Shown: positions 7,921 to 15,685 of the stretch, piece by piece | Numbering within the stretch: the stretch's first letter is position 1 | How the letters are laid out: each line of letters starts with the position of its first letter | DNA from: Patescibacteria group bacterium | GTDB taxonomy: Bacteria; Patescibacteriota; Patescibacteriia; Patescibacteriales; GWC2-42-12 | Length of the DNA stretch: 47,426 nt | Direction: 5' to 3' | NCBI GenBank assembly: GCA_028703305.1 | Contig: JAQVNC010000002.1 | Span: 1 to 47,426 of the forward strand | The notes under the pieces: generated by a model | Told to the model about the DNA's origin: nothing | Database searches by the model: none | Seen by the model: only the letters and a program-made list of their open reading frames with translations | Position numbers and translations under genes: made by a program

Positions 7921-9054
7921 ATGTCTTCGCTGATAAGCTGGTTTAATAAAATATTATCTTATAAAGGCGAGCGGGAGGCGGACGGACCGCTTATTTTTAT
8001 TGTCGGAGCGATTATCGTTTTCGGCTTAATTATGCTTTCCAGCGCCTCTTCGGTTATCTCCTATAATACTTATCATGACAGTTATTATCTTTTTAAACAC
8101 CAGTTATTCGGCTTGATCGTGGGCCTTATGGCTTTTTGGTTTTTTTCGCGCGTTGATTATCACGTTTGGCGCAAATACGCTTTATGGATGCTGATTGCTT
8201 CTATCGGGTTGCTTTTATTGGTTTTTATTCCCGGACTGGCCGGGACTTGGGGAACTTCCCGAAGCTGGATTAATGTTTTCGGCTATTCGCTGCAGCCCTC
8301 GGAATTCGTTAAAATTACTTTTTTAATATATTTGGCGGCTTGGCTTGAAGGCAGAAAAAAGCAGCTGGCCGAAGTGTCGCGGGGCATCGGGCCGTTCGTC
8401 GCTATTTTAGGCTTGATTGCCTTATTGATGATGCTGCAGCCGGATATGGGCACTTTAACCATTATTGGCTTGGCATCGTTAATGGTTTATTTCGTTGGCG
8501 GCGGCAGTGTTAAGCATCTAGCAGGTTTGATTCTGCTTGGCTTAGTGGCTTTAATTATTATGGTAAATATTTATCCTTATCAGGCCAATCGTTTTAAATG
8601 CATGCTGGATCCGTCTTTTTCAAAACAAGAAATTTGCTATCAAGTTAATCAATCTTTAATCGCGGTTGGTTCGGGCGGTTTTTTCGGCCGCGGCCTGGGC
8701 GCTTCCAGACAGAAATTTTCCTATTTGCCGCAAGCGCAGAATGACGCTATTTTTCCCATAATCAGCGAAGAAACCGGTTTTATTTTTTCCGTTGGCTTAA
8801 TTTTATTATATTTAGCCTTATTTTATAGAGGCGTCATGATCGCCAGGCGCGCGCCGGACGATTTTGGAAAAATTTTAGCTATCGGCATAGTTAGCTGGAT
8901 CATTATGCAGGCCTTGATAAATATCGGCGGCATGGTTAACATTATGCCTATGACCGGCGTGCCTCTGCCCATGATAAGCTACGGCGGCTCGGCCATATTG
9001 GTTGCCTTAGCTTCTATCGGCATATTGGTTAATATAAGCAAGCAGATTAGGTAA
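7921..9054 (+). CDS. ftsW: SEDS peptidoglycan polymerase, FtsW/RodA
   Basis: 377 residues with about ten membrane helices. Signature segments are SLQPSEFVKITFLIYLAAWL, QPDMGT, VGSGGFFGRGLGAS and the C-terminal GVPLPMISYGGSAIL. SEDS proteins polymerise lipid II glycans together with a class B PBP. Position between mraY and murG favours FtsW, but the only class B PBP in the window (16411) sits next to an MreD-like gene, so RodA cannot be excluded. After its stop comes a long hairpin repeat (9090-9180). Confidence 0.85.
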   Translation: MSSLISWFNKILSYKGEREADGPLIFIVGAIIVFGLIMLSSASSVISYNTYHDSYYLFKHQLFGLIVGLMAFWFFSRVDYHVWRKYALWMLIASIGLLLLVFIPGLAGTWGTSRSWINVFGYSLQPSEFVKITFLIYLAAWLEGRKKQLAEVSRGIGPFVAILGLIALLMMLQPDMGTLTIIGLASLMVYFVGGGSVKHLAGLILLGLVALIIMVNIYPYQANRFKCMLDPSFSKQEICYQVNQSLIAVGSGGFFGRGLGASRQKFSYLPQAQNDAIFPIISEETGFIFSVGLILLYLALFYRGVMIARRAPDDFGKILAIGIVSWIIMQALINIGGMVNIMPMTGVPLPMISYGGSAILVALASIGILVNISKQIR

Positions 9055-9089
9055 GCGCGTGTATATTATTGTAAAAGTAAAAACAGCAA

Positions 9090-9180
9090 TTGAAGTGTGG
9101 GGTTAGTGATTTTTCTTCGCTGCGGAACTCGCTACGCTCAAACAGTCCTCGCTTGAAAAATAACCAACCCCACACTTCAA
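9090..9180 (+). repeat. long-stem repeat with conserved core, copy 1 (before murG)
   Basis: Arms at 9090-9115 and about 9155-9180 pair at 24 of 26 positions (TTGAAGTGTGGGGTT on the left, its complement on the right). The core contains CTGCGGAACTCGC and GCTCAAACAGTCCTCGC. The same core, with unrelated arms, recurs at 19256-19357. The right end is exactly 26 nt before the murG ATG, and copy 2 ends exactly 26 nt before the grpE-fusion ATG. Confidence 0.85.
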
Positions 9181-9206
9181 GAGCAAAATTGTCTTAAAAT
9201 AAATTT

Positions 9207-10298
9207 ATGGAAAGTGAAAATAAAAAACATAAAATCCTTTTAACCGGCGGGGGAACCGGCGGGTCGGTGGCGCCTTTGCTGGCAGTGGCGGAAGAACTTA
9301 ACCCCCTCCTAACTCCCCTTTATAAGGGGGGCAAAGGTGAGTTTGAATTTTTATGGCTGGGCACGAAATTCGGACCGGAGCGGGAGATGGTGGAAAAAGC
9401 CGGCATTGAATTTAAAGCCATTAGCGGCGGAAAGTGGCGCCGGTATTTTTCTTTTAAAAATTTAGCGGATATTATTAAAATTAAATTAGGTTTTTTTCAG
9501 TCGCTATGGCAGATGCTAAAATGGCGGCCGGATTTGGTGATAAGCGCCGGCAGTTTTATCAGCGTGCCAATAGTTTGGGCGGCCTGGGTTTTGCGCGTGC
9601 CAATTTTAATCCATCAGCAGGATATAATAGCCGGCCTGGCCAATAAGCTAATGGCGCCGTTTGCTAAAGTTATTACTGTAACCTTTGAAAAATCTTTAAA
9701 AGATTATGGTAAAAAGGCGGAGTGGACCGGAAACCCGGTGAGGCGTAGCCTGACGCTCGCAACGGAATTTAAAAATAATTTGCCGGTTATATTAATCGTG
9801 GGCGGAGGCACTGGAGCTGTGTTTTTTAATAAATTAACGGAAGATAGCATAGGCGAATTAACTAAATTTTGCCAAGTGATACATATAACGGGGAAAGATA
9901 GGGGGATATTGAATAATGAATTACGAATTATGAATTATGCAAAATACGAGTTTTTAAATATCGATGAGATGGCGGGCGCATTGAAAATGGCGGATATCGT
10001 AGTGACGCGAGCCGGGCTGGGAATTTTGTCCGAGTTGTCATATTTAAAGAAGCCGGCTATAATAATTCCCATGCCGGATTCGCATCAAGAAGCCAACGCG
10101 GAATATTTTAAAGGTAAAAAAGCAGCCATCGTGATCGGCCAAAAAGATTTAACGGCGGCCGGTTTTACCCATATGATAAAAGATTTGCTGGCTGATGAAA
10201 AAATGCTCGGTAATCTGGCGGCAAATATGAAAAACGCCATGAAGCCGGGATCGAGCCGGGAGATGGTAAAAATTATAAATAAAATTTTAGATTTATAA
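9207..10298 (+). CDS. murG: UDP-GlcNAc:lipid I N-acetylglucosaminyltransferase MurG
   Basis: 363 residues, GT-B fold, converting lipid I to lipid II on the inner membrane face. The first glycine loop is LTGGGTGGSVAPLLAVAEEL; most MurG proteins have GGTGGH, so the usual His is Ser20 here. The C-terminal UDP-GlcNAc site is seen as TRAGLGILSEL and IPMPDSHQEANAEYF. Residues 32-45 (NPLLTPLYKGGKGE) have no counterpart in ordinary MurG and are encoded by a palindromic repeat inserted in frame between AEEL and FEFLWLGT. The core elsewhere is intact, so I expect a functional enzyme. Confidence 0.92.
   Translation: MESENKKHKILLTGGGTGGSVAPLLAVAEELNPLLTPLYKGGKGEFEFLWLGTKFGPEREMVEKAGIEFKAISGGKWRRYFSFKNLADIIKIKLGFFQSLWQMLKWRPDLVISAGSFISVPIVWAAWVLRVPILIHQQDIIAGLANKLMAPFAKVITVTFEKSLKDYGKKAEWTGNPVRRSLTLATEFKNNLPVILIVGGGTGAVFFNKLTEDSIGELTKFCQVIHITGKDRGILNNELRIMNYAKYEFLNIDEMAGALKMADIVVTRAGLGILSELSYLKKPAIIIPMPDSHQEANAEYFKGKKAAIVIGQKDLTAAGFTHMIKDLLADEKMLGNLAANMKNAMKPGSSREMVKIINKILDL
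9300..9342 (+). repeat. palindromic repeat inserted in frame in murG
   Basis: Contains CCCCTT-tat-AAGGGG (9315-9329) preceded by CCCCCTCCTAACT. It is the same family as the intergenic copy at 13698-13726 (CCCCCTTT-aat-AAAGGGGG). It encodes murG residues 32-45. Length is a multiple of three, so the frame is kept. Confidence 0.8.
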
Positions 10299-10316
10299 AA
10301 TTTAATAAGTAAATGG

Positions 10317-10336
10317 ATTCCCGCTTTCGCGGGAAT
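10317..10336 (+). repeat. ATTCCCGC hairpin repeat, unit 1
   Basis: Perfect 8-bp arms ATTCCCGC and GCGGGAAT around a 4-nt loop, with flanks TGG and GACA. Related units lie at 20869, 23446 and 35037, all in the same orientation and just upstream of plus-strand genes. This type of short repeat is widespread in bacteria. Confidence 0.85.
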
Positions 10337-10349
10337 GACAAGGAGATAT

Positions 10350-11630
10350 ATGCAATGCGATTTAATTATTAAAGGAAAATATATTTTGCCCATGGACGAT
10401 AAGCTAACCGTGATAAAAAACGGCTTTGTCGCCGTGCTTGAAAATAAAATTGTTGGCTTAGGAGCCGGCGATGAAATTAAAAATTATCAGGCTAAAGAAA
10501 CTATTGACGTTGGCAATTCAATCGTCATGCCGGGCTTAGTTAATACTCATACTCACGCGGCCATGGCTTATTTTCGAGGGCTGGCCGACGATTTGCCTTT
10601 GGATATTTGGCTTAATCAGCATATTTGGCCGGCGGAAGCTAAATATGTCAATGCCGAATTTGTAAAACAAGCCGGCGAGCTGGCTTGCCTGGAAATGATA
10701 AAAGCCGGCGTGACAACTTATAATGATATGTATTTTTTCGGTAAGAGCATGGCCGAGCCGGCTATAAGAGCTGGCTTAAGGGCTTTAATTGGTATTACGA
10801 TTTTAGATTTTAAAAATCCAACAGAAGGAATAGGCGAGGCCGTTAGCTTGGCCAAACAATATAAAAATAATGAGTTCGTAAAAATTATTTTGGCGCCGCA
10901 CGCCATCTATACTTGTTCAAAAGAAAATTTGCTTAAAATTAAAGCTGTGGCTGATGCTGAAAATATGCGCTTGCATATTCATGTTAGCGAAACAAAAAAG
11001 GAGGTTGATGATTGCTTGTCGGCTCACGGCAAAACGCCGGTTGAATATTTGGACGAACTGGAAATGCTGTCGGATAGGCTGATGGCCGCGCACAGCGTTT
11101 GGCTTAATGACAATGATTTAGAAATTTATAAAAATAGGGGAGTTAAAGTCGCGCACTGCCCGATTAGCAATATGAAATTAGCCTCGGGCGCGGCGCCGCT
11201 TAAACGCATGCTGGAAATGGGCATAACGGTCGGTTTAGGTACGGACGGCGCGGCCAGCAATAATACTTTGGATTTATTTTCCGATATGCGCGCTTGCGCT
11301 TTAATGCATAAAGTGAATAATTTTGATCCCACGGCGATTAGCGCCAAAGAGGTGGTAAAAATGGCGACTATCGGCGGCGCCAAAGTTTTGGGTATGGACA
11401 AAGAAATCGGTTCGCTCCAAGCCGGTAAAAAAGCTGACATTATTACCATAAATTTAAACAAGCCGCACCTAGCGCCGGTTTATAATCCTTATTCTCATTT
11501 GGTTTATTGCGTTAGCCACGATGACGTGGAAAATGTAATTGTTAATGGAAAAGTTATTATGAAAAATAGAGAAGTTAAAACTTTAGATGAAGAAAAAATA
11601 TTAAAGCGAACTAGCGGATTTACGGTATAA
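10350..11630 (+). CDS. amidohydrolase, MTA/S-adenosylhomocysteine deaminase-like
   Basis: 426 residues from the ATG at 10350, which has AAGGAG just upstream; an ATG at 10335 lies in the hairpin repeat and adds only MTRRY. The protein is a metal-dependent amidohydrolase: VMPGLVNTHTHAAM carries the HxH pair (H67, H69), LHIHVSE and MAAHSVWLN supply further His ligands, and GLGTDGAASNN the metal-binding Asp. The FRGLADDLPLDIWL segment and overall length fit the 5'-methylthioadenosine/S-adenosylhomocysteine deaminase (MtaD) and TrzA/AtzA-like group, which deaminate purine nucleosides. Substrate is not settled by sequence; other deaminases of the group remain possible. Confidence 0.85.
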   Translation: MQCDLIIKGKYILPMDDKLTVIKNGFVAVLENKIVGLGAGDEIKNYQAKETIDVGNSIVMPGLVNTHTHAAMAYFRGLADDLPLDIWLNQHIWPAEAKYVNAEFVKQAGELACLEMIKAGVTTYNDMYFFGKSMAEPAIRAGLRALIGITILDFKNPTEGIGEAVSLAKQYKNNEFVKIILAPHAIYTCSKENLLKIKAVADAENMRLHIHVSETKKEVDDCLSAHGKTPVEYLDELEMLSDRLMAAHSVWLNDNDLEIYKNRGVKVAHCPISNMKLASGAAPLKRMLEMGITVGLGTDGAASNNTLDLFSDMRACALMHKVNNFDPTAISAKEVVKMATIGGAKVLGMDKEIGSLQAGKKADIITINLNKPHLAPVYNPYSHLVYCVSHDDVENVIVNGKVIMKNREVKTLDEEKILKRTSGFTV

Positions 11631-11656
11631 AAAATTGCTATCGCGCCAATTGGTTT

Positions 11657-12247
11657 TTAAAATAGCCCCGGCCTTGTGTTGAGGCTGTTTTTTAAATAAT
11701 TTATCGCCTGGCTAACCCTATCTAAAACCGATCCGGAGACTTCACGATATTTTATATCATGATAACGCAATAAATTTATAAGCAGTTCATCAACTTTTAC
11801 GCGCAAATCTTCATCCATAGGGCGATAATTATCATCTTCCAATTCAATTTCCGGCGGCAGATAAATTATATGAGTATAAATATTTTTGGTCCGCTTAACG
11901 CATAAATCCAAAAATTTAATATATTTTTCCTCTTCCAATAATTCAGGGTTCATTAAGCCAAGATAAATCGGGCTTAGAATAAAGCCGCCGTCAGTGACAA
12001 AAGCCTCATTTCTTACGGCCACTTCCAGTTTTTTCAGGTAATGCGATAATTCCATATTAAAAAATTCCTTTTTAGTCAGTTCTTGGAGCTTTTTGCCATT
12101 AAATTTTTCCTTGGTTATTTCGCGAGCAAAGTCGCTTTTTATATGGGAAATTTTTAATTTTTTTGACAAGGCTTTGGCTAAGGTGGTTTTGCCAGTGGAA
12201 TGGGCGGCGATGATGGCGATTTTTATTGAAGATAAATTAGTAGTCAT
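11657..12247 (-). CDS. P-loop ATPase/kinase, AAA_28 (NadR-like) family
   Basis: 196 residues with a nucleotide-binding loop AAHSTGKTTLAKAL (about residues 14-27), where the first Gly of the Walker A motif is Ala. The downstream pattern (FAREITKEKF, TDGGFILSPIYL, IIYLPPEIELEDDNYRPMD) matches small AAA_28 proteins related to the kinase domain of NadR. Those proteins phosphorylate small substrates or nucleosides; the actual substrate here is unknown. It is a lone minus-strand gene, convergent with the amidohydrolase. No partner gene is nearby. Confidence 0.75.
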   Translation of the reverse strand: MTTNLSSIKIAIIAAHSTGKTTLAKALSKKLKISHIKSDFAREITKEKFNGKKLQELTKKEFFNMELSHYLKKLEVAVRNEAFVTDGGFILSPIYLGLMNPELLEEEKYIKFLDLCVKRTKNIYTHIIYLPPEIELEDDNYRPMDEDLRVKVDELLINLLRYHDIKYREVSGSVLDRVSQAINYLKNSLNTRPGLF

Positions 12248-12303
12248 GCTGTATAAATATTTTTATCACACAATTATAGCAGAAAATTTTTAGAAAGTAA
12301 TCA

Positions 12304-12332
12304 TTGACAATATTATGATTTTATAGTATTTT
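12304..12332 (+). promoter_or_regulatory. promoter of the DHH phosphoesterase gene
   Basis: Consensus -35 TTGACA (12304-12309), 17-bp spacer and a weaker -10 TATTTT (12327-12332). An AAAGGAGGAAT ribosome-binding site follows at about 12356-12366. Confidence 0.6.
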
Positions 12333-12372
12333 AAAATGAAAAACAAAAAAATAATAAAGGAGGAATAGGACA

Positions 12373-13440
12373 TTGAAAAATTATGTGGTAACACACAGGG
12401 ATGATGTTGACGGCATTATTTCCGCGGCTTTGCGAGTAAGATTTCTAAAGACTTGCGGAGAAAAGGCTAAGTTGATTTTTTGCTCTTACTTGGAGCAGGA
12501 GCAAGTGTTTGCTAAATTGGCCAGATTAAAGCAGGGCTACGCAATCTATGTCAGTGATATTGATGCTAAGGATTATCCGCTGCCGAGTGGATCGGGAACG
12601 GTTTTAGGCCAGATCGCGGCCAAGGCGGAAAAGCTGGAGTGGGATGACCACCACTCAAGCACTAAGGATTTTATTGGCCTGCTTAAAATATGCGGCCATG
12701 AAGTATTTCTGGGTGATAAGGGAAAAATTTGCGCGTCCAAGCTGATTCAGGGACGAATATTGCCAAAAGACCCATACGCGGAGTTTCTGGCGCAAATTGC
12801 CCAGGCGCAGGATTATGATCCAGCCCCCGGCAGGCCAGAGGCAATTATCGGGTTTGGCGAAAATTTTCAAAACGCCATATCTTACCTTAATATTAAAAGT
12901 GATATCGGCGGTTTAACCCATTTGGTAAATCTCCTGGCCAGGGGTCGTCTTTTGCGGCAAGACAAATGGTTGAGCGGGATAATTTCTGTGTCCGGTGCTC
13001 TGGTCGAGCAGGCGCGGGAAGAAGCTTTCAACAATTATACCTTTTTGAATGTCAGGGGCCTGAAGTTTGTTTTAATCAGTGCCGACGCGATTTTGCCGGA
13101 GAAAAAAATCCTGGCCGAGTTGCGCGATAGATTCGCCGGCGAGGTTGACGGCATAGCGGTTTATTTTATGCCGCCGTCTTGCCACGTGCTATTTTATAAA
13201 GGTACGGGGAACGATTTTGATGCCGAAAAGTTTTGCGTCTTTGTCGGCGGCGGCGGTCGAGAGGGTAACGGCGGATTCACGCCGCCAGAGCAAATTGTCC
13301 AGGAGGGCTTTAAATCGCTGTTGACCTTCCTAGGTGAAAAGTTGTATGAATTTATAAACTTAAGGAGGCGCGCCCATGCTTATGGAGGATTTAACAGCTT
13401 TAACGGTCGAGGAGACAATCACAGAGCTAGAAGCTCCTGA
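12373..13440 (+). CDS. DHH-family phosphoesterase (TTG start)
   Basis: 355 residues starting at TTG (12373), chosen because a strong AGGAGG sits 8-13 nt upstream and because the product then begins directly with the core strand MKNYVVTHRDDVDGIIS. DHH motifs: H8 with D11/D13-G14, a second Asp cluster DIDAKD, and the eponymous WDDHHSS. Near the C-terminus FVGGGGREGNGGF resembles the GGGH loop of DHHA1 domains, with Arg-Glu replacing the usual His. Family members cleave short oligonucleotides, cyclic dinucleotides or other phosphoesters using Mn. The last 22 codons overlap the next gene in another frame, so the natural tail is dispensable or the overlap reflects drift. Confidence 0.82.
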   Translation: MKNYVVTHRDDVDGIISAALRVRFLKTCGEKAKLIFCSYLEQEQVFAKLARLKQGYAIYVSDIDAKDYPLPSGSGTVLGQIAAKAEKLEWDDHHSSTKDFIGLLKICGHEVFLGDKGKICASKLIQGRILPKDPYAEFLAQIAQAQDYDPAPGRPEAIIGFGENFQNAISYLNIKSDIGGLTHLVNLLARGRLLRQDKWLSGIISVSGALVEQAREEAFNNYTFLNVRGLKFVLISADAILPEKKILAELRDRFAGEVDGIAVYFMPPSCHVLFYKGTGNDFDAEKFCVFVGGGGREGNGGFTPPEQIVQEGFKSLLTFLGEKLYEFINLRRRAHAYGGFNSFNGRGDNHRARSS

Positions 13441-13600
13441 TGTCGGTCCCCGCTATACTAGAGCGGGCTTGATAGTCCACCTGGTAGTTATAGCCAGGAT
13501 GGAAAGGCAGGGCTGGCAGGCCGCTCGCCGGTTTCTTGAGGAGTTAAAGAAAATCGGCGGTGACAGGGATAAAGAACTGCTGGCAGTGTATTTTAAATAA
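13376..13600 (+). CDS. small hypothetical protein coupled to the DHH gene
   Basis: 74 residues, starting at an ATG with a perfect AGGAGG (13363-13368) 7 nt upstream and followed 10 nt after the stop by a rho-independent terminator. It overlaps the end of the DHH gene by 65 nt. The protein is mostly helical and charged (ARMERQGWQAARRFLEELKK). I do not recognise it. Its own ribosome-binding site and terminator support it being real. Confidence 0.65.
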   Translation: MLMEDLTALTVEETITELEAPDVGPRYTRAGLIVHLVVIARMERQGWQAARRFLEELKKIGGDRDKELLAVYFK

Positions 13601-13610
13601 GGAGACAACA

Positions 13611-13645
13611 GGGTTGGATAAATATAAATCCAGCCCCTTTTTTTA
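13611..13645 (+). terminator. rho-independent terminator
   Basis: GGGTTGGAT and ATCCAGCCC form a 9-bp stem (one G-T pair) followed by a run of T. It ends the DHH-small protein unit. Confidence 0.85.
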
Positions 13646-13697
13646 TTTGTTTTTTTTAGTTGAATGGGATAAGATGGGAGTAGAGAAATAAGGTAAA

Positions 13698-13726
13698 ATC
13701 CCCCTAACCCCCTTTAATAAAGGGGG
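13698..13726 (+). repeat. CCCCCTTT hairpin repeat (same family as in murG)
   Basis: CCCCCTTT (13708-13715) and AAAGGGGG (13719-13726) pair perfectly with a 3-nt loop and are preceded by CCCCCTAA. It lies 12 nt before the murC start and may form a hairpin in its leader. Confidence 0.8.
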
Positions 13727-13738
13727 TAAAATACTAAT

Positions 13739-15187
13739 ATGGATTTTAGTAAGATTAAAAAAATTTATTTAATCGGCGCTAAAGGAGTCGGCATGACCAT
13801 GCTAGGCCAGTTTTTGGCGGCCAACGGGGCGGAAGTTAGCGGTTCGGACGGGCCGGAAAAATACATGACCGACGCGGTGCTTAACAATTGTGGCATTAAA
13901 GTTGTAGAGAAATTTGACGTGAAAAATATTCCCGCGGACGCGGATTTAATAATTTATTCCACGGCCTATAACGCGCAAACCAATGTTGAAGTGGCCGCCG
14001 CCTTCGCTAAAGCTTCGGTGGCCAAGGCGGCAGTGAAGGTATTAACTTATGCTCAAGCTCTGGGCGAAATTTTTAACCAAAAATACGGCATCGCCGTAGT
14101 TGGTTCGCACGGCAAAACCACGACTACGGCTTGGCTTGGTTATGTTATGAAAATGGCCGAGCTTGAGCCGAGCGTAATGGTCGGCGCTAAAGTACCGCAA
14201 TTTGACGGCTGCTCTTTAATCGGCGGCTCCGACTATTTGGTAATTGAAGCTGATGAATATCAAAACAAGCTGGAAAATTATCAGCCTAAAGCCGTGATTT
14301 TAAATAATATTGACTATGACCACCCGGATTTTTTCGCGACCGAGGAAAATTATAAAAATGTTTTTATTGAATTTATAAAAAAGATACCGGCTAAAGGATT
14401 TTTAGTGGCGAATTTTGACGATCCGATAATTAGAAAAACCGCGCAGGTAAATTGCAGAGGCGAAGTTATAACTTATGCCATTAACGAAGCGGCCGATTAT
14501 GTAGCTTATGACATAAAAGGCGACGGGCAGAAGCAGTATTTTAAAGTGAAATTAGGCATTGAAGATGTTGATGAAATTGATGATGAAATAAAAGCCGAGG
14601 AGCTGGGCGATTTTTCCATTCAGCTCGGCGGCCAACATAATATTTATAATGCCTTGGCAGTGATCGCCACTTGCGTTGAACTAAATGTTGAATTATTTAA
14701 AGTCAGAAAATATTTGGAAGAATTTTCCGGCACGGCGCGGCGGATGCAAGTTTTAGGCGAATTCAAAGGTGCGGTAATAATTGACGATTATGCCCATCAT
14801 CCCACGGAAATAAAAGCCACGGTAGAAGCAATCCGGCAGAAATATGGAAATAGAAATTTAATTGTGGCTTTTCACCCGCATACGTTCAGCCGCACTAAGG
14901 CTTTGTTTGACGACTTTACTAAAAGTTTCGGTAATGTTAATGAACTGATTATTATAGATATTTACGGTTCGGCCCGCGAACAGCAAGGCGGCGTGCATAG
15001 CCGAGATTTGGTGGAAAAAATAAAAAGCAATAATCAGCTGGCTGGCGTTAAACAAAAAGTAGAGCATATTCCAACCCTGTCTGAATGTGAAAAATATTTG
15101 CGTGAGCATGCCGAAAGAGGTGATGTTATAGTATTAATGGGCGCCGGCGATATTTTTAGGGTGGGGGAGAATTTAGTTAAGGAATAA
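13739..15187 (+). CDS. murC: UDP-N-acetylmuramate--L-alanine ligase MurC
   Basis: 482 residues in three Mur-ligase domains. The N-terminal Rossmann part begins IYLIGAKGVGMTMLGQFL; the ATP loop is GSHGKTTTT (122-130); the central domain has IEADEYQN and NIDYDHPDFF; the C-terminal domain has IDDYAHHPTEIKAT and FHPHTFSRT, all diagnostic of MurC/Mpl. It adds L-Ala to UDP-MurNAc in the cytoplasm. Residues about 89-97 (FAKASVAKA) are extra compared with the usual short link before VLTYAQALGE and come from a palindromic insert at 13997-14031. No Shine-Dalgarno is evident. Confidence 0.93.
   Translation: MDFSKIKKIYLIGAKGVGMTMLGQFLAANGAEVSGSDGPEKYMTDAVLNNCGIKVVEKFDVKNIPADADLIIYSTAYNAQTNVEVAAAFAKASVAKAAVKVLTYAQALGEIFNQKYGIAVVGSHGKTTTTAWLGYVMKMAELEPSVMVGAKVPQFDGCSLIGGSDYLVIEADEYQNKLENYQPKAVILNNIDYDHPDFFATEENYKNVFIEFIKKIPAKGFLVANFDDPIIRKTAQVNCRGEVITYAINEAADYVAYDIKGDGQKQYFKVKLGIEDVDEIDDEIKAEELGDFSIQLGGQHNIYNALAVIATCVELNVELFKVRKYLEEFSGTARRMQVLGEFKGAVIIDDYAHHPTEIKATVEAIRQKYGNRNLIVAFHPHTFSRTKALFDDFTKSFGNVNELIIIDIYGSAREQQGGVHSRDLVEKIKSNNQLAGVKQKVEHIPTLSECEKYLREHAERGDVIVLMGAGDIFRVGENLVKE
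13997..14031 (+). repeat. palindromic repeat inserted in frame in murC
   Basis: Perfect 8-bp arms GCCGCCTT (13997-14004) and AAGGCGGC (14024-14031) flank a partly palindromic centre with AAGCTT. It encodes the Ala/Lys-rich extra segment of MurC. The centre resembles that of the dnaK insert (AAGCTTCGG). Confidence 0.75.
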
Positions 15188-15207
15188 AAAGCGAGGATCC
15201 GCGATAG

Positions 15208-15236
15208 TTGACAAATTAACAAAATTAAGGTATATT
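15208..15236 (+). promoter_or_regulatory. sigma70-type promoter of the gene at 15340
   Basis: TTGACA (15208-15213), 17-bp spacer, TATATT (15231-15236). Predicted start near 15243, giving a leader of about 97 nt that holds an unused-looking AAGGAGG at 15251-15257 and the real AAGGAAGG before the ATG. Confidence 0.8.
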
Positions 15237-15339
15237 AAAATGTTTTAAGAAAGGAGGGGCGATCTTTAAAAAAGCGGCGCGTTGTTTGGTGAATGTAAAT
15301 AAAACAAATCATAACAGCATAAAAGAAAGGAAGGTAAAG

Positions 15340-15681
15340 ATGAATGAAGTACCGAGATTAAAAATTGGCCGTGGAGTGATGGGGAATGCATATGTTTGCA
15401 AAGACGTGCAGGCCATGTGCAAAAAAGAGGTCGAGGTGACGCCCATAGAGCTGATTGTCATCGGAACCGCAGGAAAAAAATCAGACGGTCATGCCATCGT
15501 CGTCTTTGAGAATGGCTCAAGCATCAGTTACCAATTGGCCTTGAGTCTGTTTGAGAACCCCCCGGCCATTGATGACCTGAAAAAGGTTCTCCCATTCACT
15601 GAGAGGATGGGCGTTCAGAGTAGGCCAACGGCAAGGCGGGGACGGTTATCCCTGCTGAGCGAATTCCGAGCCGAAAATTAA
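15340..15681 (+). CDS. small hypothetical protein with own promoter and structured 3' region
   Basis: 113 residues from the ATG at 15340, chosen over the upstream GTG at 15286 because AAGGAAGG lies 7-14 nt before it. The protein has a beta-rich middle (IELIVIGTAG, HAIVVFENGSSISYQLALSLF) and a basic tail (RPTARRGRLSLLSEFRAEN). No family is recognised. It has a consensus promoter and a strong terminator at 15808, so it is a single-gene unit. Base use is richer in GC than the flanking wall genes. Confidence 0.7.
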   Translation: MNEVPRLKIGRGVMGNAYVCKDVQAMCKKEVEVTPIELIVIGTAGKKSDGHAIVVFENGSSISYQLALSLFENPPAIDDLKKVLPFTERMGVQSRPTARRGRLSLLSEFRAEN

Positions 15682-15685
15682 CCAC

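Noticed and set aside
9730-9765. Possible further palindrome in murG (GAGGCGT...ACGCTC)
   Set aside because: Arms are short and imperfect, and the encoded segment follows the conserved GNPVRR where length varies naturally.
10335-10349. Upstream ATG of the amidohydrolase
   Set aside because: It lies in the hairpin repeat and would add only MTRRY; the ATG at 10350 has the ribosome site.
10085-10393. Minus-strand frame containing VIPAKAGIH
   Set aside because: It is the reverse reading of the ATTCCCGC hairpin repeat and of the murG end, a common artefact of such repeats.
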